A DNA stretch of 41,575 bases from Candidatus Absconditabacteria bacterium (GCA_028685875.1 JAQUDD010000008.1:1-41575), one strand, 5' to 3'. Positions 1 to 9,702 are shown, counted from the first letter of the stretch. Made by a program: numbers and translations. Notes: generated from the letters alone by a model not told the origin.

Positions 1-25
1 ATTACTTCTGAACTTCAAAAAAGGA

Positions 26-50
26 AACTCTCTTCGCGGAGAGTTTTTTC
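26..50 (+). terminator. intrinsic terminator of an upstream gene outside the window
   Basis: The arms AACTCTC (26-32) and GAGAGTT (39-45) form a 7-bp stem with a six-base loop, followed by a run of T. It closes a rightward transcript that enters from outside the window. Bases 1-25 hold no recognisable gene end. Confidence 0.8.
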
Positions 51-78
51 TTGCATTCCTCAAATCTCTTACTATACT
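51..78 (+). promoter_or_regulatory. sigma70-type promoter of sod
   Basis: TTGCAT (51-56) and TATACT (73-78) are separated by 16 bp and lie directly behind the preceding terminator. A start near 85 would give a leader of about 45 nt before the ATG at 132. Confidence 0.7.
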
Positions 79-131
79 CAAGATAGATAGAGAAAACTCT
101 ATTGGACTTTTATACCTTATACCCATCACAT

Positions 132-710
132 ATGTACAACTTATCACCTCTCCCTTATAGCTATGATGCTCTCGAACCCGTGCTCGACAAGGAAACCTTG
201 GAATATCATCACGATAAACACCAGCAAGCCTATATTGATAAAGCAAATGCACTCGTTCCTGGGACTGAATTTGAGGGAAAATCCTTGGAAGAAATCGTAA
301 AAACTGCTCCAGCAGGACCTGTATATAATAATGCAGCGCAGGCAATTAATCACGAACTTTACTGGAATCAGTTTCAATCTCCGAGAGAAGACAACAGACC
401 TTCAGGAGCTTTGCTGGAAGCTCTTGAACAAAGATGGGGAAGCTTTGAAGCATTTCAAACGGCATTTGAAACAAGTGGACTTAATAACTTTGGTTCTGGA
501 TGGACACGATTAGTGAAAAATGCCGATGGATCTCTTGAAATCCTCAATACCAGCAACGCTGGGAATCCTCTTTCACAAGGGAAGACTCCTCTTCTAGGGA
601 TTGATGTCTGGGAGCACTCCTATTATATTGGATATAGGAATAGAAGAGCTGATTATTTGAAAGGATGTCGAAAACTAATCAACTGGGATGTTGTTGCGAA
701 GCAATACTAG
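132..710 (+). CDS. sodB: superoxide dismutase, Fe/Mn family
   Basis: Dismutates superoxide to oxygen and hydrogen peroxide in the cytoplasm. The 192-residue product starts like the family (NLSPLPYSYDALEP). It has the metal-ligand regions HHDKHQQAY, NHELYW and the C-terminal DVWEHSYY signature. NNAAQ before the NH..YW motif is the pattern of iron-type enzymes, where manganese enzymes usually carry a GG-H pattern, but metal preference is an inference. A TTG at 102 could add ten residues; ATG 132 is chosen because the family begins there. There is no Shine-Dalgarno sequence. It is a single gene with its own promoter and contains no UGA codon. Its TAG stop shares the CTAG palindrome with the stop of the opposite-strand small ORF. 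Confidence 0.95.
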   Translation: MYNLSPLPYSYDALEPVLDKETLEYHHDKHQQAYIDKANALVPGTEFEGKSLEEIVKTAPAGPVYNNAAQAINHELYWNQFQSPREDNRPSGALLEALEQRWGSFEAFQTAFETSGLNNFGSGWTRLVKNADGSLEILNTSNAGNPLSQGKTPLLGIDVWEHSYYIGYRNRRADYLKGCRKLINWDVVAKQY

Positions 711-907
711 TTCTGCATACTATGACGAACCGTTCTCATGAAGCGGACAGCATCTTTGTAAAAAAAAGAATGCATAGCAATAGAGGCTCTTCAGTTCTCC
801 GCTTTTGCGGGATCAACTCGTACGGGACGTAGCGCTTTATTCTGAGTGACGCTCTTTTCTTTTCTTGCTTTGTATTTCCCCTTCTTTACTTTTTGACTGT
901 TCACCAT
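707..907 (-). CDS. possible small basic protein, 66 aa
   Basis: This reverse-strand ORF fills the gap between sod and yraN exactly. Its stop overlaps the sod stop in CTAG, and its ATG overlaps the yraN ATG in CATG. The product begins with a lysine-rich stretch (MVNSQKVKKGKYKARKEK) and ends in an arginine- and aromatic-rich part (FFYKDAVRFMRTVRHSMQN). One UGA must be read as glycine. I recognise no family. The rightward frames of the gap contain early TAA/TAG stops, so if the gap codes at all it is on this strand. A chance ORF cannot be excluded. Confidence 0.45.
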
Positions 908-1247
908 GAATCTTAAACAAATGGGCTATGGATCAGAGGCTCTAGTACAGAGGTATTATCAGGGACTTTGATACAAACTCCTCAAAAAGAATTTTACCAT
1001 TCCTGGAGGGGAAATTGATTTATTGATGCAAAAAGATAAACTCCTCGTGGCTATTGAAGTAAAGACCGTGAACCACATTGATGAACTTGATAATTATATC
1101 AGCTTAAAAAAAATCTGACTTTTGGAAAAATCTCTTGTTTCCTTTCTACAAGATCAGGGAGAAGCATTTGAAGAGATCAGAATGGATGCTCTCTTTGTGA
1201 AAGAAGGGGAAATTATTGAGATCTACGAAGATATCACCAACAGCTAA
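906..1247 (+). CDS. yraN: YraN/UPF0102 family endonuclease-like protein
   Basis: A 113-residue protein of the UPF0102 family, which has a restriction-endonuclease-like fold. The family signature is clear: GYGSEALVQRYYQGLGYKLL, then IPGGEIDLLMQ and the core LLVAIEVKTV, where Glu, Asp and the E-x-K motif match the nuclease active site. Two glycines are encoded by UGA (the G of GLGYK and one in the middle), so the bacterial code would cut the protein to about 20 residues. The cellular role of the family is not settled; links to DNA uptake and processing have been suggested. The gene runs toward the S41 protease 19 bp downstream. Confidence 0.85.
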
Positions 1248-1266
1248 TTTAGTACTAAGAGAAAAG

Positions 1267-2487
1267 ATGAAAAAACATAAAAAGACGTATCACCTACAGA
1301 TAGGCTTTGCGTTGATCATTGGGATTCTATTGGGAGGGAGCGCTACTTTTTTCATTCCCTATTTTTCGCTAGGGAAGTATACTAGTAGGCAGCTCTCCAC
1401 CTATGAAAAATTTTCGGTCATTGATCAAATATTACAAAAAGAATTTTATGATCAAGAGCAGCTTTCTGGTGCTAAAGAAGGGATGATGGAAGGTGCTATC
1501 AAATGATATGTAAATGGACTCCAAGATCCCCATACTAATTATCTCAGCACGGAAGAGAATACCCTCTTTATGGAAGAGCTCAATAATAACGCAAATATTG
1601 AGGGAATTGGTGCCGTTATTGAAAAAAAAGAAGATTATATTCAGATTCAAGAGGTTATAAAAAACTGACCTGCCTATGAAGCAGGACTCCAGCCATTAGA
1701 TAGAATTATTATGATTGGTACTGGAGGGACACAAACACTCACTACCTCCGAAGCAGTACAGAAAATCAGAGGAGAGAAAGGAACAAGTGTACGCCTCTGA
1801 ATCTGGAGAATTACCAAGGAAGGGGAAGACGACATTTTTGAGATTGAAGTAGTGAGAGATACCATCAGTATTCCTTCTGTGAGAAGTAGGATGATTGACT
1901 ATCAAGGCAAGAAACTTGGCTATATTGAGCTTTCTCTCATCTCCGATAATACTACCAAACTTCTCTTGCAGGAAATTAATGCGCTGTATGCAGAGGGAAT
2001 GGAAGGGATCTTACTAGATCTGAGAGGAAATAGTGGAGGATTTCTGGAAGAGGCCGTAAAGATTCTTGGACATTTCGTTCCTCAAGGAGAACTCGTAGTG
2101 AAGAGTGCATATTATGCTTTTGATTCCGTAGAACATTATTCTAAGGGAAGAGGGGAACTTGCGGAAGTTCCTATGGTAATCTTGGTGGATCTTTTGACAG
2201 CATCTGCTGGAGAGATTATTGCACTTACCCTACAGGAAAGAGGCGTTTCTGTGGTGGGAACCCAAACCTTTGGGAAGGGAAGTATTCAGACCTATGAGGA
2301 ATTCCCTGATGGATCTAATATCAAATACACTATTGGGAAACGGTTTTCTCCTCGGGGAGTAAACATTGACGGAGTGGGGATGACTCCCAATGAAATCGTA
2401 GAACGAGATCAGGATGCTTATGCGAATAGCGGAATTGATAAACAACTTGAAAAAGCGGAAGAATTACTAGTAAGTATATTGAAATAA
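1267..2487 (+). CDS. ctpA: S41 family C-terminal processing protease (CtpA-like) with PDZ domain
   Basis: A membrane-anchored serine protease of 406 residues that trims the C termini of exported proteins. After a basic N terminus comes one hydrophobic segment (about residues 10-30). A PDZ domain follows (IEGIGAVIEKK, IKNGPAYEAGLQPLDRI), then the S41 catalytic domain. The catalytic Ser is in TASAGE (about 313) and the Lys in TFGKGS (about 337), giving the Ser/Lys dyad of the family. Three UGA codons supply glycines, including the G of the PDZ motif NGPAYEAGL. ATG 1267 is chosen just before the hydrophobic segment. Compared with the usual LR.NPGG motif it has LRGNSGG. Confidence 0.93.
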
Positions 2488-2519
2488 ATGCGATCAGATT
2501 TTTACTTTCTATACAAGAA

Positions 2520-2858
2520 ATGGACATGGCGGAGATTACAGTAATCATTAAAGACAATACTGGAACAGAACTCTGATCTTTTGTAGCAGAAGATAGGAAG
2601 AATTTTCAGGAATTGGCTGCGATGCATGGAATTGATATTCCCCTAAGCTGTGGAGGTGGAGTCTGTGGAATCTGTATGTGTAGTGTAGAGCAAGGAGCTG
2701 AATTCGTGGATGAAGCCAAGACTTCAACTCCTATTATGCCCATGCAAAGAGATGAGGAAGGGAACCCTACAGAAGTCTTGTCTTGTATTGCGGGAGTAAA
2801 AACAGAGACATTTAAGGATCCTTTAAGCCATACTATTATTCTCCAAAAGACATATTAA
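2520..2858 (+). CDS. 2Fe-2S ferredoxin
   Basis: A small electron carrier of 112 residues (110 if ATG 2526 is used). The cluster ligands are visible as C-x4-C-x2-C (CGGGVCGIC) and a fourth Cys in VLSCIAG, as in plant- and adrenodoxin-type ferredoxins. One UGA early in the chain (EL-G-SFVAED) encodes glycine, so under the bacterial code the N-terminal beta strand is lost. It starts 33 bp after the protease stop and is probably cotranscribed. No partner reductase is in view. Confidence 0.9.
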
Positions 2859-2928
2859 CATGTCACAAATCGAGAGAAATATCGTTTACTTAACTAGAAC
2901 AAAGGAGTTTTTTGCTGGTACTTAAAAC

Positions 2929-3495
2929 ATGGTTATTGATTTTGAATACAACTTTAAACTGCTCTTAATCGAGCAAGATGAAACAACCTTTAATGAATTT
3001 TACCTCCAGACGGTTGATATTTTTTATCGTTATCTGAAAGCGCATTATGTCATTTCTCCAGAAGATAGTCAGGATATTATTGCAGACTTCTATGTAAAAT
3101 GTTGGAATGGATTTACAAGATATGATAGTAGTCAGAATTTTAGTGGCTACGTTTGGTCTATTTTTAAGAATAATCTGAAAGACTTCTTTAAAAAGAAGGG
3201 AGAAGCCTCCTTTAGTAGTCTAACAAAAGATAGCGAGAACCCTTTTGAAGAAGGACTAGAGTCTGAGGAAAATATTATGGAACTCATGGAAATGGATTTT
3301 GCTTTTGAAAAGATCCAACTAGCCATGCAGAAGCTTGATGAAATCAATAAGGAAATAGTTTTTTTAAGATATATTGAGGAAAAGAGCTATGCCGAGATAT
3401 CCGAAATCCTTCGTATCTCACAAGAGAGCCTTAGACAAAAAATCTCAAGGGCAATTAAACAACTCAAAAGCCTTTTAGAAGATGAGCCTTCCTAA
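2929..3495 (+). CDS. ECF-like sigma factor (sigma-70 family)
   Basis: A 188-residue sigma factor with regions 2 and 4 only. Region 2 lies in about residues 20-90 (SPEDSQDIIADFYVKCW and SGYVWSIFKNNLKDFFKK). Region 4 is the C-terminal helix-turn-helix (LRYIEEKSYAEISEILRISQESLRQKISRAIKQL). These features fit the ECF group. A long acidic linker (about 100-130) joins the two. I see no anti-sigma factor next to it, so its signal is unknown. An AGGAG at about 2902 lies about 22 nt before the ATG, too far to act as a ribosome-binding site. Confidence 0.88.
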   Translation: MVIDFEYNFKLLLIEQDETTFNEFYLQTVDIFYRYLKAHYVISPEDSQDIIADFYVKCWNGFTRYDSSQNFSGYVWSIFKNNLKDFFKKKGEASFSSLTKDSENPFEEGLESEENIMELMEMDFAFEKIQLAMQKLDEINKEIVFLRYIEEKSYAEISEILRISQESLRQKISRAIKQLKSLLEDEPS

Positions 3496-3511
3496 TTGAT
3501 TTTCTTTCAAG

Positions 3512-3540
3512 AGATGCTAAAAAATATAGCATCTTTTTTA
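3512..3540 (+). terminator. intrinsic terminator after the sigma factor
   Basis: AGATGCTA (3512-3519) pairs with TAGCATCT (3527-3534), followed by a T run. The bases from 3541 to the HU promoter at 3673 are A/T-rich and show no gene. Confidence 0.85.
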
Positions 3541-3672
3541 TATATAATTTTAATTATGTCAATATATGAATAGCAAAGTAAGACTTTAGTACGGATAAAA
3601 CATAGGTTCTAAAGCTCACTTTCTCATTCTTTCTCCAAGTAATAAAAAAGAGTAAAAAAAGCTATAATTCCC

Positions 3673-3700
3673 TTGAAATTACGTGAATTTCTTCTATTAT
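3673..3700 (+). promoter_or_regulatory. promoter of the HU gene
   Basis: TTGAAA (3673-3678), a 16-bp spacer, then TATTAT (3695-3700). The leader to the ATG at 3745 is about 38 nt, A/T-rich and without Shine-Dalgarno sequence. Confidence 0.7.
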
Positions 3701-3744
3701 GAAGTTGTACAAGGTACATTTTATTTATTTATTAGTATCTACTA

Positions 3745-4020
3745 ATGACTAAGACAACACTTATCGCTCAATTAGCAGAAGAACTTGGAGTTTCTAAGAA
3801 ATTAGCTGCTGAATTGGTGAACGCTTTCATCGAAACTGTGATTGAAGGAGTTAAAAAAGAAGGAGAAGTAAGAATTCAAGGATTTGGAACTTTCAAGGCT
3901 TCTAAAAGAAAAGCTAGAGAAGGAGTTAATCCTCAGAATCCTTCACAGAAAATCAAAATCCCTGCGATGAAAGTTGTTACTTTCAAGGCTGGAACTGATT
4001 TCAAAAAGGCTGTTAAATAA
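3745..4020 (+). CDS. hup: HU family histone-like DNA-binding protein
   Basis: A nucleoid protein of 91 residues, the normal HU length. It starts with the dimerising helices (MTKTTLIAQLAEELGVSKK). The middle carries VRIQGFGTFKASKRKAREG, and the DNA-binding arm contains NPQNPSQKIKIPA with the intercalating proline. The C terminus VVTFKAGTDFKKAV is typical. It is a single-gene unit with its own promoter and a strong terminator. It has no UGA codons, like most of the abundant proteins in this window. Confidence 0.97.
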   Translation: MTKTTLIAQLAEELGVSKKLAAELVNAFIETVIEGVKKEGEVRIQGFGTFKASKRKAREGVNPQNPSQKIKIPAMKVVTFKAGTDFKKAVK

Positions 4021-4041
4021 TTTCTCACTAATGTGAAACGG

Positions 4042-4068
4042 AAAATCCCATACATTTGGGATTTTTTG
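4042..4068 (+). terminator. intrinsic terminator of the HU gene
   Basis: AAAATCCCA (4042-4050) pairs with TGGGATTTT (4057-4065) and runs into a T tract. Confidence 0.9.
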
Positions 4069-4081
4069 TTTAAAAAAGATT

Positions 4082-4109
4082 TTGACTTTCTAAGGGGAAA
4101 CACTACATT
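4082..4109 (+). promoter_or_regulatory. promoter of the coiled-coil membrane protein
   Basis: TTGACT (4082-4087), 16 bp, TACATT (4104-4109), located just after the HU terminator and about 50 bp before the ATG at 4161. Confidence 0.6.
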
Positions 4110-4160
4110 CTCAGATGAAAAGGAAAGCTTTTGTGTTTTTAAATTTTTTGTACATTTCTG

Positions 4161-4556
4161 ATGACACTCTATCTTATTTTGGCAGGAATTGGTGGAATCT
4201 GATTGGGATATCTCTTTTTTTATCTTAGATATGAATACAAAGATACGGTAAACGAACTCAGATCTCATTTAAAAGAAGCAAACAAACAGATTTGATTTTT
4301 ACAAGAAGAATTAGAAGAATTTAGTCTTCAAAATGAGATTCTTAAATCCAAGACTGCAGAACTTTTAGATAAAAATGATGAGCTCAATGATGTGGTAGCA
4401 GAACTGAGTAAATATTATGTCCATATCAAGAAAGCTTCTGAAAAGAGTAATGAACTCAGTAAATATTTAACCGAACCTGATCCAGAATTAGAAGAGAAAA
4501 TTATGAAACAACTCAAAAAAGATAAAAAAGCTGATAGTGAAAAGACGTTTTTCTAA
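4161..4556 (+). CDS. membrane-anchored coiled-coil protein, unknown function
   Basis: A 131-residue protein with a single glycine-rich N-terminal membrane helix (MTLYLILAGIGGIGLGYLFFY). It is followed by a charged helical region with heptad-like leucines (residues 30-115) and a lysine-rich tail. Two UGA codons encode glycine, one inside the membrane helix. The bacterial code would see no ORF here. I do not recognise a family. The topology (short anchor, cytoplasmic coiled coil) recalls division or envelope scaffold proteins such as YneA- or EzrA-like ones, but that is only topology. A 7-bp hairpin (4545-4561) overlaps the stop codon. Confidence 0.75.
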
Positions 4557-4595
4557 AACGTTCATAGAAACCTCTCTTACTTTTCCTACTCTCTT

Positions 4596-5207
4596 ATGAA
4601 CTATGATAGCAAACATACAGAAATTATTGCACCACAGGAGGGATATGACTTGGTAGCAAAACAATACAAAGATTACCACAAACATCTCGATACTTTTTAT
4701 CATATCAATTTTTTGAAATTCCTTCCAAGGAAGTCAGAATTTTCTATTATTGATCTCGGAGCAGGAGACGGGAGAATGTATAAAGAACTCAGCATTATCC
4801 CTCATTCAACCTATGTTGCTTGTGATATTTCCAGAGAGATGCTTCTTAACCATCCAAAAGGACCTCAGCATCTTGTTGCAAACTTGGAAGAGAAACTCCC
4901 CTTGGATGATGAGAGCTTTGATATAGCGGTCTGCTTCTTTACACTGGAACATATTGAGAAAAGTGAAGAATTCCTAGCAGAATGTTATCGTATCTTGAAA
5001 GATTGAGGAAAGCTCTTTATCGGACATTTCTTTCAAAGAAGAGAATTTAAGCGAAGTGCAAAGAATAGAAATTTCAAAATCAAACAATACAAAAGAGAAA
5101 CTGCAGACATTGTAGAAGAGGCAACTTTCGCTGGATTCACAACAGAAGTGCTTCCCCTCTATGATAAAGCTGACTACAATGGAGATCTCATCATCTGCGA
5201 GAAATAG
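4596..5207 (+). CDS. SAM-dependent methyltransferase (class I, Methyltransf_11-like)
   Basis: A 203-residue Rossmann-fold methyltransferase. Motif I is IIDLGAGDGRMYKEL (about residues 51-65). The acidic residue after the second strand is in YVACDISREML, and motif IV/post-motif is FDIAVCFFTLEHIEK. The strand that follows, RILKDGGKLFIGHFF, contains a UGA-encoded glycine at a position that is normally PGG or DGG. The substrate is unknown. It lies 24 bp upstream of the pyruvyl-transferase-like gene, so a role in envelope polysaccharide or lipid modification is plausible. Confidence 0.85.
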
Positions 5208-5230
5208 ACTTTCAAATTTTTTCTTGTCCT

Positions 5231-6361
5231 ATGAAAACAGACAATAAACTTGATATTAAGGGGGAAAAAGTCCTCATCATTGGAAACCGATCCTATAGAA
5301 ATATGGGGGATGAATTAATTCTTCTCGGGACGATCAAGCTTTTATTGAAACAAAAAAAACAGATTACGGTTTCCTGTTTTGATCCAGAATGGCTCAAAGG
5401 ATTTTATCGTCAGTTTATTGATGTAGATCAAATTACTTTTATCAAGGAAATACCAAAAGGATTTAGATCCTTCCTCAAATATCGAAGAAAAAAGGGGTTC
5501 AAAGAATTTCATTATTTTGCAGAAGCAGATTGTATTATTTTGGGAGGAGGAGAAATTCTGACTGAAGAAAACCCTCGTGCATACTCTTATTGGATTCTGG
5601 GGATGTTTCCTTTCTTTATTAGGAAATGGCGAGAGACTCGCTTCAAGAGAATCTCTCAGCGTGAACTTATCATCATGGGAGGGATCCAAATCCCCAAAAG
5701 GAAGAAAAATAAACGACTTCTCAGACTTCTTCTCAAACAGTCTAACCATAATTATCTGAGGGATTTCCAGGCTGTGGAAGAAGTGAAAGAATTTTGATTT
5801 CCTCAAACTTCCTTTTTTATGGACACGAGTTATTTTGCTTATCCACGAGATAAGGTGCATAGCCTAGAAAATACAACTACCACTTTAGAAATTAAAAAAA
5901 ACAGCATTAAGAAAATTGATTCTTCTTTTTTGAAAATCATAGAACGCAAAGAAGTCTATAGTACTCTCTCTACCAGTACGCAACCTTATATTGTGATAAA
6001 TCTCAATAGAAATGGAGAGAAGTTTTTGACTCAGATTGCACAGGAGATCCAGGAATATTATAGAAAAGGCTATCAGATTTTTTATGTTCCTGTGGGAAAA
6101 GGGAAGAGAAAAAGTTATAATGATCTCCAATATATCAATAAATTGAGAACGGTTCTAGAAAAAGGTGTAGTAATACATCTTCTGGATCGAGAGAGAGATT
6201 TTGAGACTTTTGCGCTGGTACTTAAGGGTGCAGAAAGAGTGATCAGCACGAGGTTACATCTTTTTTTGATTGCTTCTTTCATGGGAGTGAGAACCAAAGT
6301 TTATCCCTATCAAAGAAAGATTTTGAAAATGCAGGAAGTAATTAAAGAAGTTATGAAGTAG
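5231..6361 (+). CDS. polysaccharide pyruvyl transferase family protein (CsaB-like)
   Basis: A 376-residue protein of the family that attaches ketal-linked pyruvate to cell-wall or exopolysaccharide sugars. The N-terminal domain has IIGNRSYRNMGDELILLGTI, typical of the family (N.GD..i). It continues with ADCIILGGGEILTEE. The C-terminal half ends with the signature VISTRLHLFLIASFMGV near residues 335-355. One UGA (F-G-F at about 188) joins the two halves. The gene ends 11 bp inside the convergent glycosyltransferase gene. Together with the GT2 and O-antigen ligase genes it forms a surface polysaccharide block. Confidence 0.82.
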
Positions 6362-7388
6362 ATGATTTTCTCACTAATTTGTATCCCTCCCAAGCACCTT
6401 GAAAGAGTCCAGCAATAATAGGAAATCCCTTTCTTTTTCATATAAGTAATGCTTTAATGGAGAGCCAGAGTATACATCCTGGTAATCCAAAACATCGAAA
6501 TGCAAGCTTATCTTTTTTGATTCCATGCTTATAGACAAAAAGGAATCGGTTTCTTGCCTTTTGATAGGCTTGTTTTTTATTTCAGATCCAGGCTTGTTCA
6601 AGCTTTGTCTTCTCTCTCTCATAGTGCCTTACTTCTAAATCAGCAAAAACAAAAAGCTTTACTCCTCTCTCATGTAAAGAAAGTGTGAAATCTAGATCTT
6701 CTGCTATTCGCGCGATCTCTTCATCGTATCCCACACTACGAAATACTTCTGCATTTCAGAGTAGACCATTTCCACTAAACATTTGAATTTCTGCATAGTC
6801 CTTGCGAAATGACTGGATCTCGTCTTGAGGAATAGGTGTAACAATCTCTGAGGTATTTATTTCTTTAGCATCTAAGAGATGTAAGATGGGGCGAGATTGT
6901 CGGTAGGAGAACTTTGAGAATCCCTGATTCTGGATCTGCTTTGTGTCTCTATAGACCAGCGTTGGGGTAATAATAACTTCTGATCTTGTTTGCTGCCTCA
7001 TGTGATCATAGTGTAGTATTGCTTGTCTTAGATACTCTTCATCAAATCCATTATCATCATCGAAGAGCTGTACTAACTCCGTATCCACTTGTTGAAGAGC
7101 AAAATTTCTTACATAACTCGCTACTCACTTGTGATTTGGGAGAAAATCACTATTTATATTTGTTTTGAACTCGACTTTTTCTAGGACGGCGTCTTGTCCT
7201 ATTGCATGGAGAGAAGATTTCATGCTTTCATAAAACTGAGCAAAACTCTTCTCAGTAAACTCTCTATCACAGACTACAATACTCTGAAAATCTTGAAAAG
7301 TCTGTTGATGTAAACAGCTAAGAATTCTTTGAAGATGAGGAAGAGCATAGTCATTTGCTCTCGTTCAAAAGATAACGGAAAGTCTCAT
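6351..7388 (-). CDS. family 2 glycosyltransferase
   Basis: A 345-residue GT-A fold enzyme that transfers a sugar from a nucleotide donor. Residues 1-10 form the first strand (MRLSVIFGTRANDY). The nucleotide- and metal-binding region VRNFALQQVDTELVQLFDDDN carries the DxD motif (about residues 92-112). Later come SGNGLLGNAEVF and ARIAEDLDFTLSLHERG, the acceptor-side ED motif. Five UGA codons are read as glycine, which is why only fragments appear with the bacterial code. The C terminus has a weakly hydrophobic part that may associate with the membrane. It is convergent with the pyruvyl-transferase gene and probably acts in the same polysaccharide pathway. Confidence 0.85.
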
Positions 7389-7642
7389 TTTTGCTTAGAA
7401 AGCTAAACTCTATGAATAGTAGAAATCCTTGAATATAAAGCAAGAAATTATCTTGTGTTTGTACCTGGATGTTTGCATATTCTGAGTACGAGATAAGCAT
7501 TTAGATACTCAAGAAGGATTGTTATCTGCTTTGCAAGATTTAGTTGCATTGCTCGCGATAACAAGTGGATGATATCCTTCATCTTGCATTTTCTTGGCAA
7601 TTCCTCATAGTCATGAGCGATTATTTACCAAAATAAAAGATC
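7389..7642. other. 254-bp gap with only a weak reverse-strand ORF
   Basis: No confident gene. With UGA as glycine the reverse strand is open from 7673 to a TAG at 7410. It has a possible TTG start at 7631, giving 73 residues that begin LVNNRSGLGGIAKKMQDEG and end in a basic, Cys-containing tail. The first half looks protein-like, the second less so. It could be a decayed fragment of a sugar enzyme or simply the leader region of the divergent genes. Confidence 0.4.
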
Positions 7643-8980
7643 ATGCTCAGTTTTCTTTCTCTTTTTTGAATATTTAGTGCTTTGTACCATATTTTTGTAA
7701 CGATTACGGTCTATGGATTAGAGCTCTTTTCTCATTCTTTTCCTTCGTTAATTAGGGAAGGAATTTGGTGTCTTTTTATCCTTGGTATTTTTTTGTGTAA
7801 TTACAAACAACGGAAGGAATATTGGAAAAAGTGGAAACGAAGTTGGATATTTTTTATATTTGTCTGTGGATTCTGAGTGGTAGTATCCTACTTTCTTCAT
7901 GAGCGCAGTTTATGAGATATCTTTATTGGCTTAAAATACGGATTCTGGTGGACATTTATTCTCCTCTCTGCGAGTGCTGTAGGGTTTTTCTATCAAAAGA
8001 CATTCAAACATCTAAAAGTATTTCAATGGATTGCTGGAGGGTTGATGATGATTGTTATTCTTGGATTCCTCTGGCAAGGCGCGAAATTATTGTATCCAGA
8101 CTTCTTTTTTTCTTTGGGATATGGACCTTTGGATGATTTTCAGTTTGGTGAGAAGCCACCTCTTTACTATCTCACAGGATATGAAGGAACCCTCAGATGG
8201 CAAGGGCTTTTCTCTGGACCTAATAATTATGGCTACTTTCTCGTAGCATTTTTCCCGCTCATTTTGCTGTTTTTTGGAGAATCGCTTCGCAAGATTAAAT
8301 CCTGGACACTCTCGCAACGGATAAACGTTTTATTAGTCATCATCTGGATGCTGGCGATGGGGATGACGCTCTCAAGATCCGTGCTTATAGCGGGATTTTT
8401 GGTACTTATCTTTATCAATATTCCTCTTCTGAAGAAAAATAAGAGATTACTCATAGGAGGAGGGATTGCTCTTGTGATAGTATTTGGGATTCTCTCTCTC
8501 TTGAAGCGAGAGTCTACTCTCTGACATCTCACAAGCAAACTTTGAGCAATCCCACAAATCATCAATGCTCCTCTAGGATATGGACTAGGAACTTCTGGAC
8601 CCGCGATTCATCACAATGGAAGCTTATTACCAGAAAACTATTTCTTCCAAATTATGCTTGATATCTGAACACTAGGATTTATTCTCTGGGCGCTGATGCT
8701 TTTACAAATTATTGGAGTGCACCATGCCATCAAAACATCCCTGGAAAATAAAAAACTCAAGGAAGCTCAACAAACCCAACTTCTTCTCCTTCAAAGGGTG
8801 CAAATCTGATTTCTAGCACTCTTGTTGATTGGACTGTTTTTACATGTCTTTGAGGATAGTATGGTAAATTACATATTCTTCATCGTTTATGGAATCCTTC
8901 TGGGAAGTCTAAGCAGGGAGATCCATGGGGGAATTCCCTTCTTCTTTCCAAAACAGAAAAACGATAAAAAGGAGATATAG
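7643..8980 (+). CDS. O-antigen ligase/polymerase family membrane protein
   Basis: A 445-residue polytopic membrane protein of the Wzy/WaaL superfamily. These proteins polymerise or ligate surface polysaccharide units on the outer face of the cytoplasmic membrane. About ten hydrophobic segments are visible. The large external loop contains LRWQGLFSGPNNYGYFL and later GYGLGTSGPAIHHNG followed by PENYFFQIMLDIG, the conserved pattern of the family. Seven UGA codons encode glycine, several within membrane helices. The start ATG 7643 opens directly into the first helix (MLSFLSLFGIF); a TTG at 7682 is less likely. It is functionally linked to the neighbouring transferase genes. Confidence 0.87.
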
Positions 8981-8998
8981 GAAGGAAAAAAAATATTA

Positions 8999-9682
8999 CT
9001 ATTCCCTGAAATTTGTAATCATAGAACAAAGCTCTATTGATCAAGCAACTGTCGATGCATAAAATACTTTTACACAGAAGCGAAGTTCTTTCGGATTAGC
9101 ATTATTACAATCTCCTGCCGATGAACAAGCGAATACCACGTTTGGTCAAGTGGCTAATTTGTTATACACTCCGTATACTTTGAGTACTCTGTAAAATTTT
9201 GCTTCATTTTCCATGAGGTCCGAGATTTTTGTTTCTGTTATTCCTGAGTATACGGACCCTGTGAAACTTATAAGATAATCAGTTTTTTGTTGGTCCGTAA
9301 AATGTGTAATGCTCTCATATTGTTTATCATTCAGGGTCGTTTTTTTCTGTAACGTATAGTATTGTATTCCCGCAGAAGTGGTTTTCTCTGTGAATACATA
9401 ATAAGCATCTATCCCTCCAAATAATGGAGATGAGGTATTAAAAGGATCACTCAATAATCGATATCTATCTTTTTCTCCAGAATTTTTTCTTCGATTAGTA
9501 TCTCTGATATTATATACTATTTCTACTCCCTCTCTAGCAAGATTTACTGCCATTGCTTGTAATTTACTATGTTCTACATAGGAAAAAGCTCTATTAAGAG
9601 CAAAAACTATCCCTACAATAACAAAAGAAAAGACAGATAAGGCAATAACTACTTCTATCAAAGTAAATCATTTTTTGTTCAT
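8999..9682 (-). CDS. type IV prepilin-like protein
   Basis: A 227-residue pseudopilin/pilin. It begins MNKKGFTLIEVVIALSVFSF, the class III prepilin signature with G at -1, F at +1, E at +5 and a long hydrophobic helix. The -1 glycine, essential for prepilin peptidase cleavage, is a UGA codon; the bacterial code would discard the whole signal. Two further UGA codons lie in the C-terminal third, which ends in a Cys-containing region (FACSSAGDC, FCVKVFYAS, ELCSMI) that could form disulphides. The body resembles minor pilins more than a major pilin. It is transcribed away from the membrane-protein gene at 9777. Confidence 0.88.
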
Positions 9683-9702
9683 CCATACCGAGTGAAAATA
9701 AA

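Noticed and set aside
4115-4217. Earlier ATG for the coiled-coil membrane protein
   Set aside because: ATG 4115 is in another frame and reaches a TAG soon; ATG 4161 gives the membrane helix directly.
3933-4268. 111-codon reverse ORF across the HU terminator
   Set aside because: It runs through the end of HU, the terminator and the start of the coiled-coil gene, which all fit the forward strand.
5342-5860. 172-codon reverse ORF inside the pyruvyl-transferase gene
   Set aside because: The forward strand gives a full-length recognised family across the same bases.
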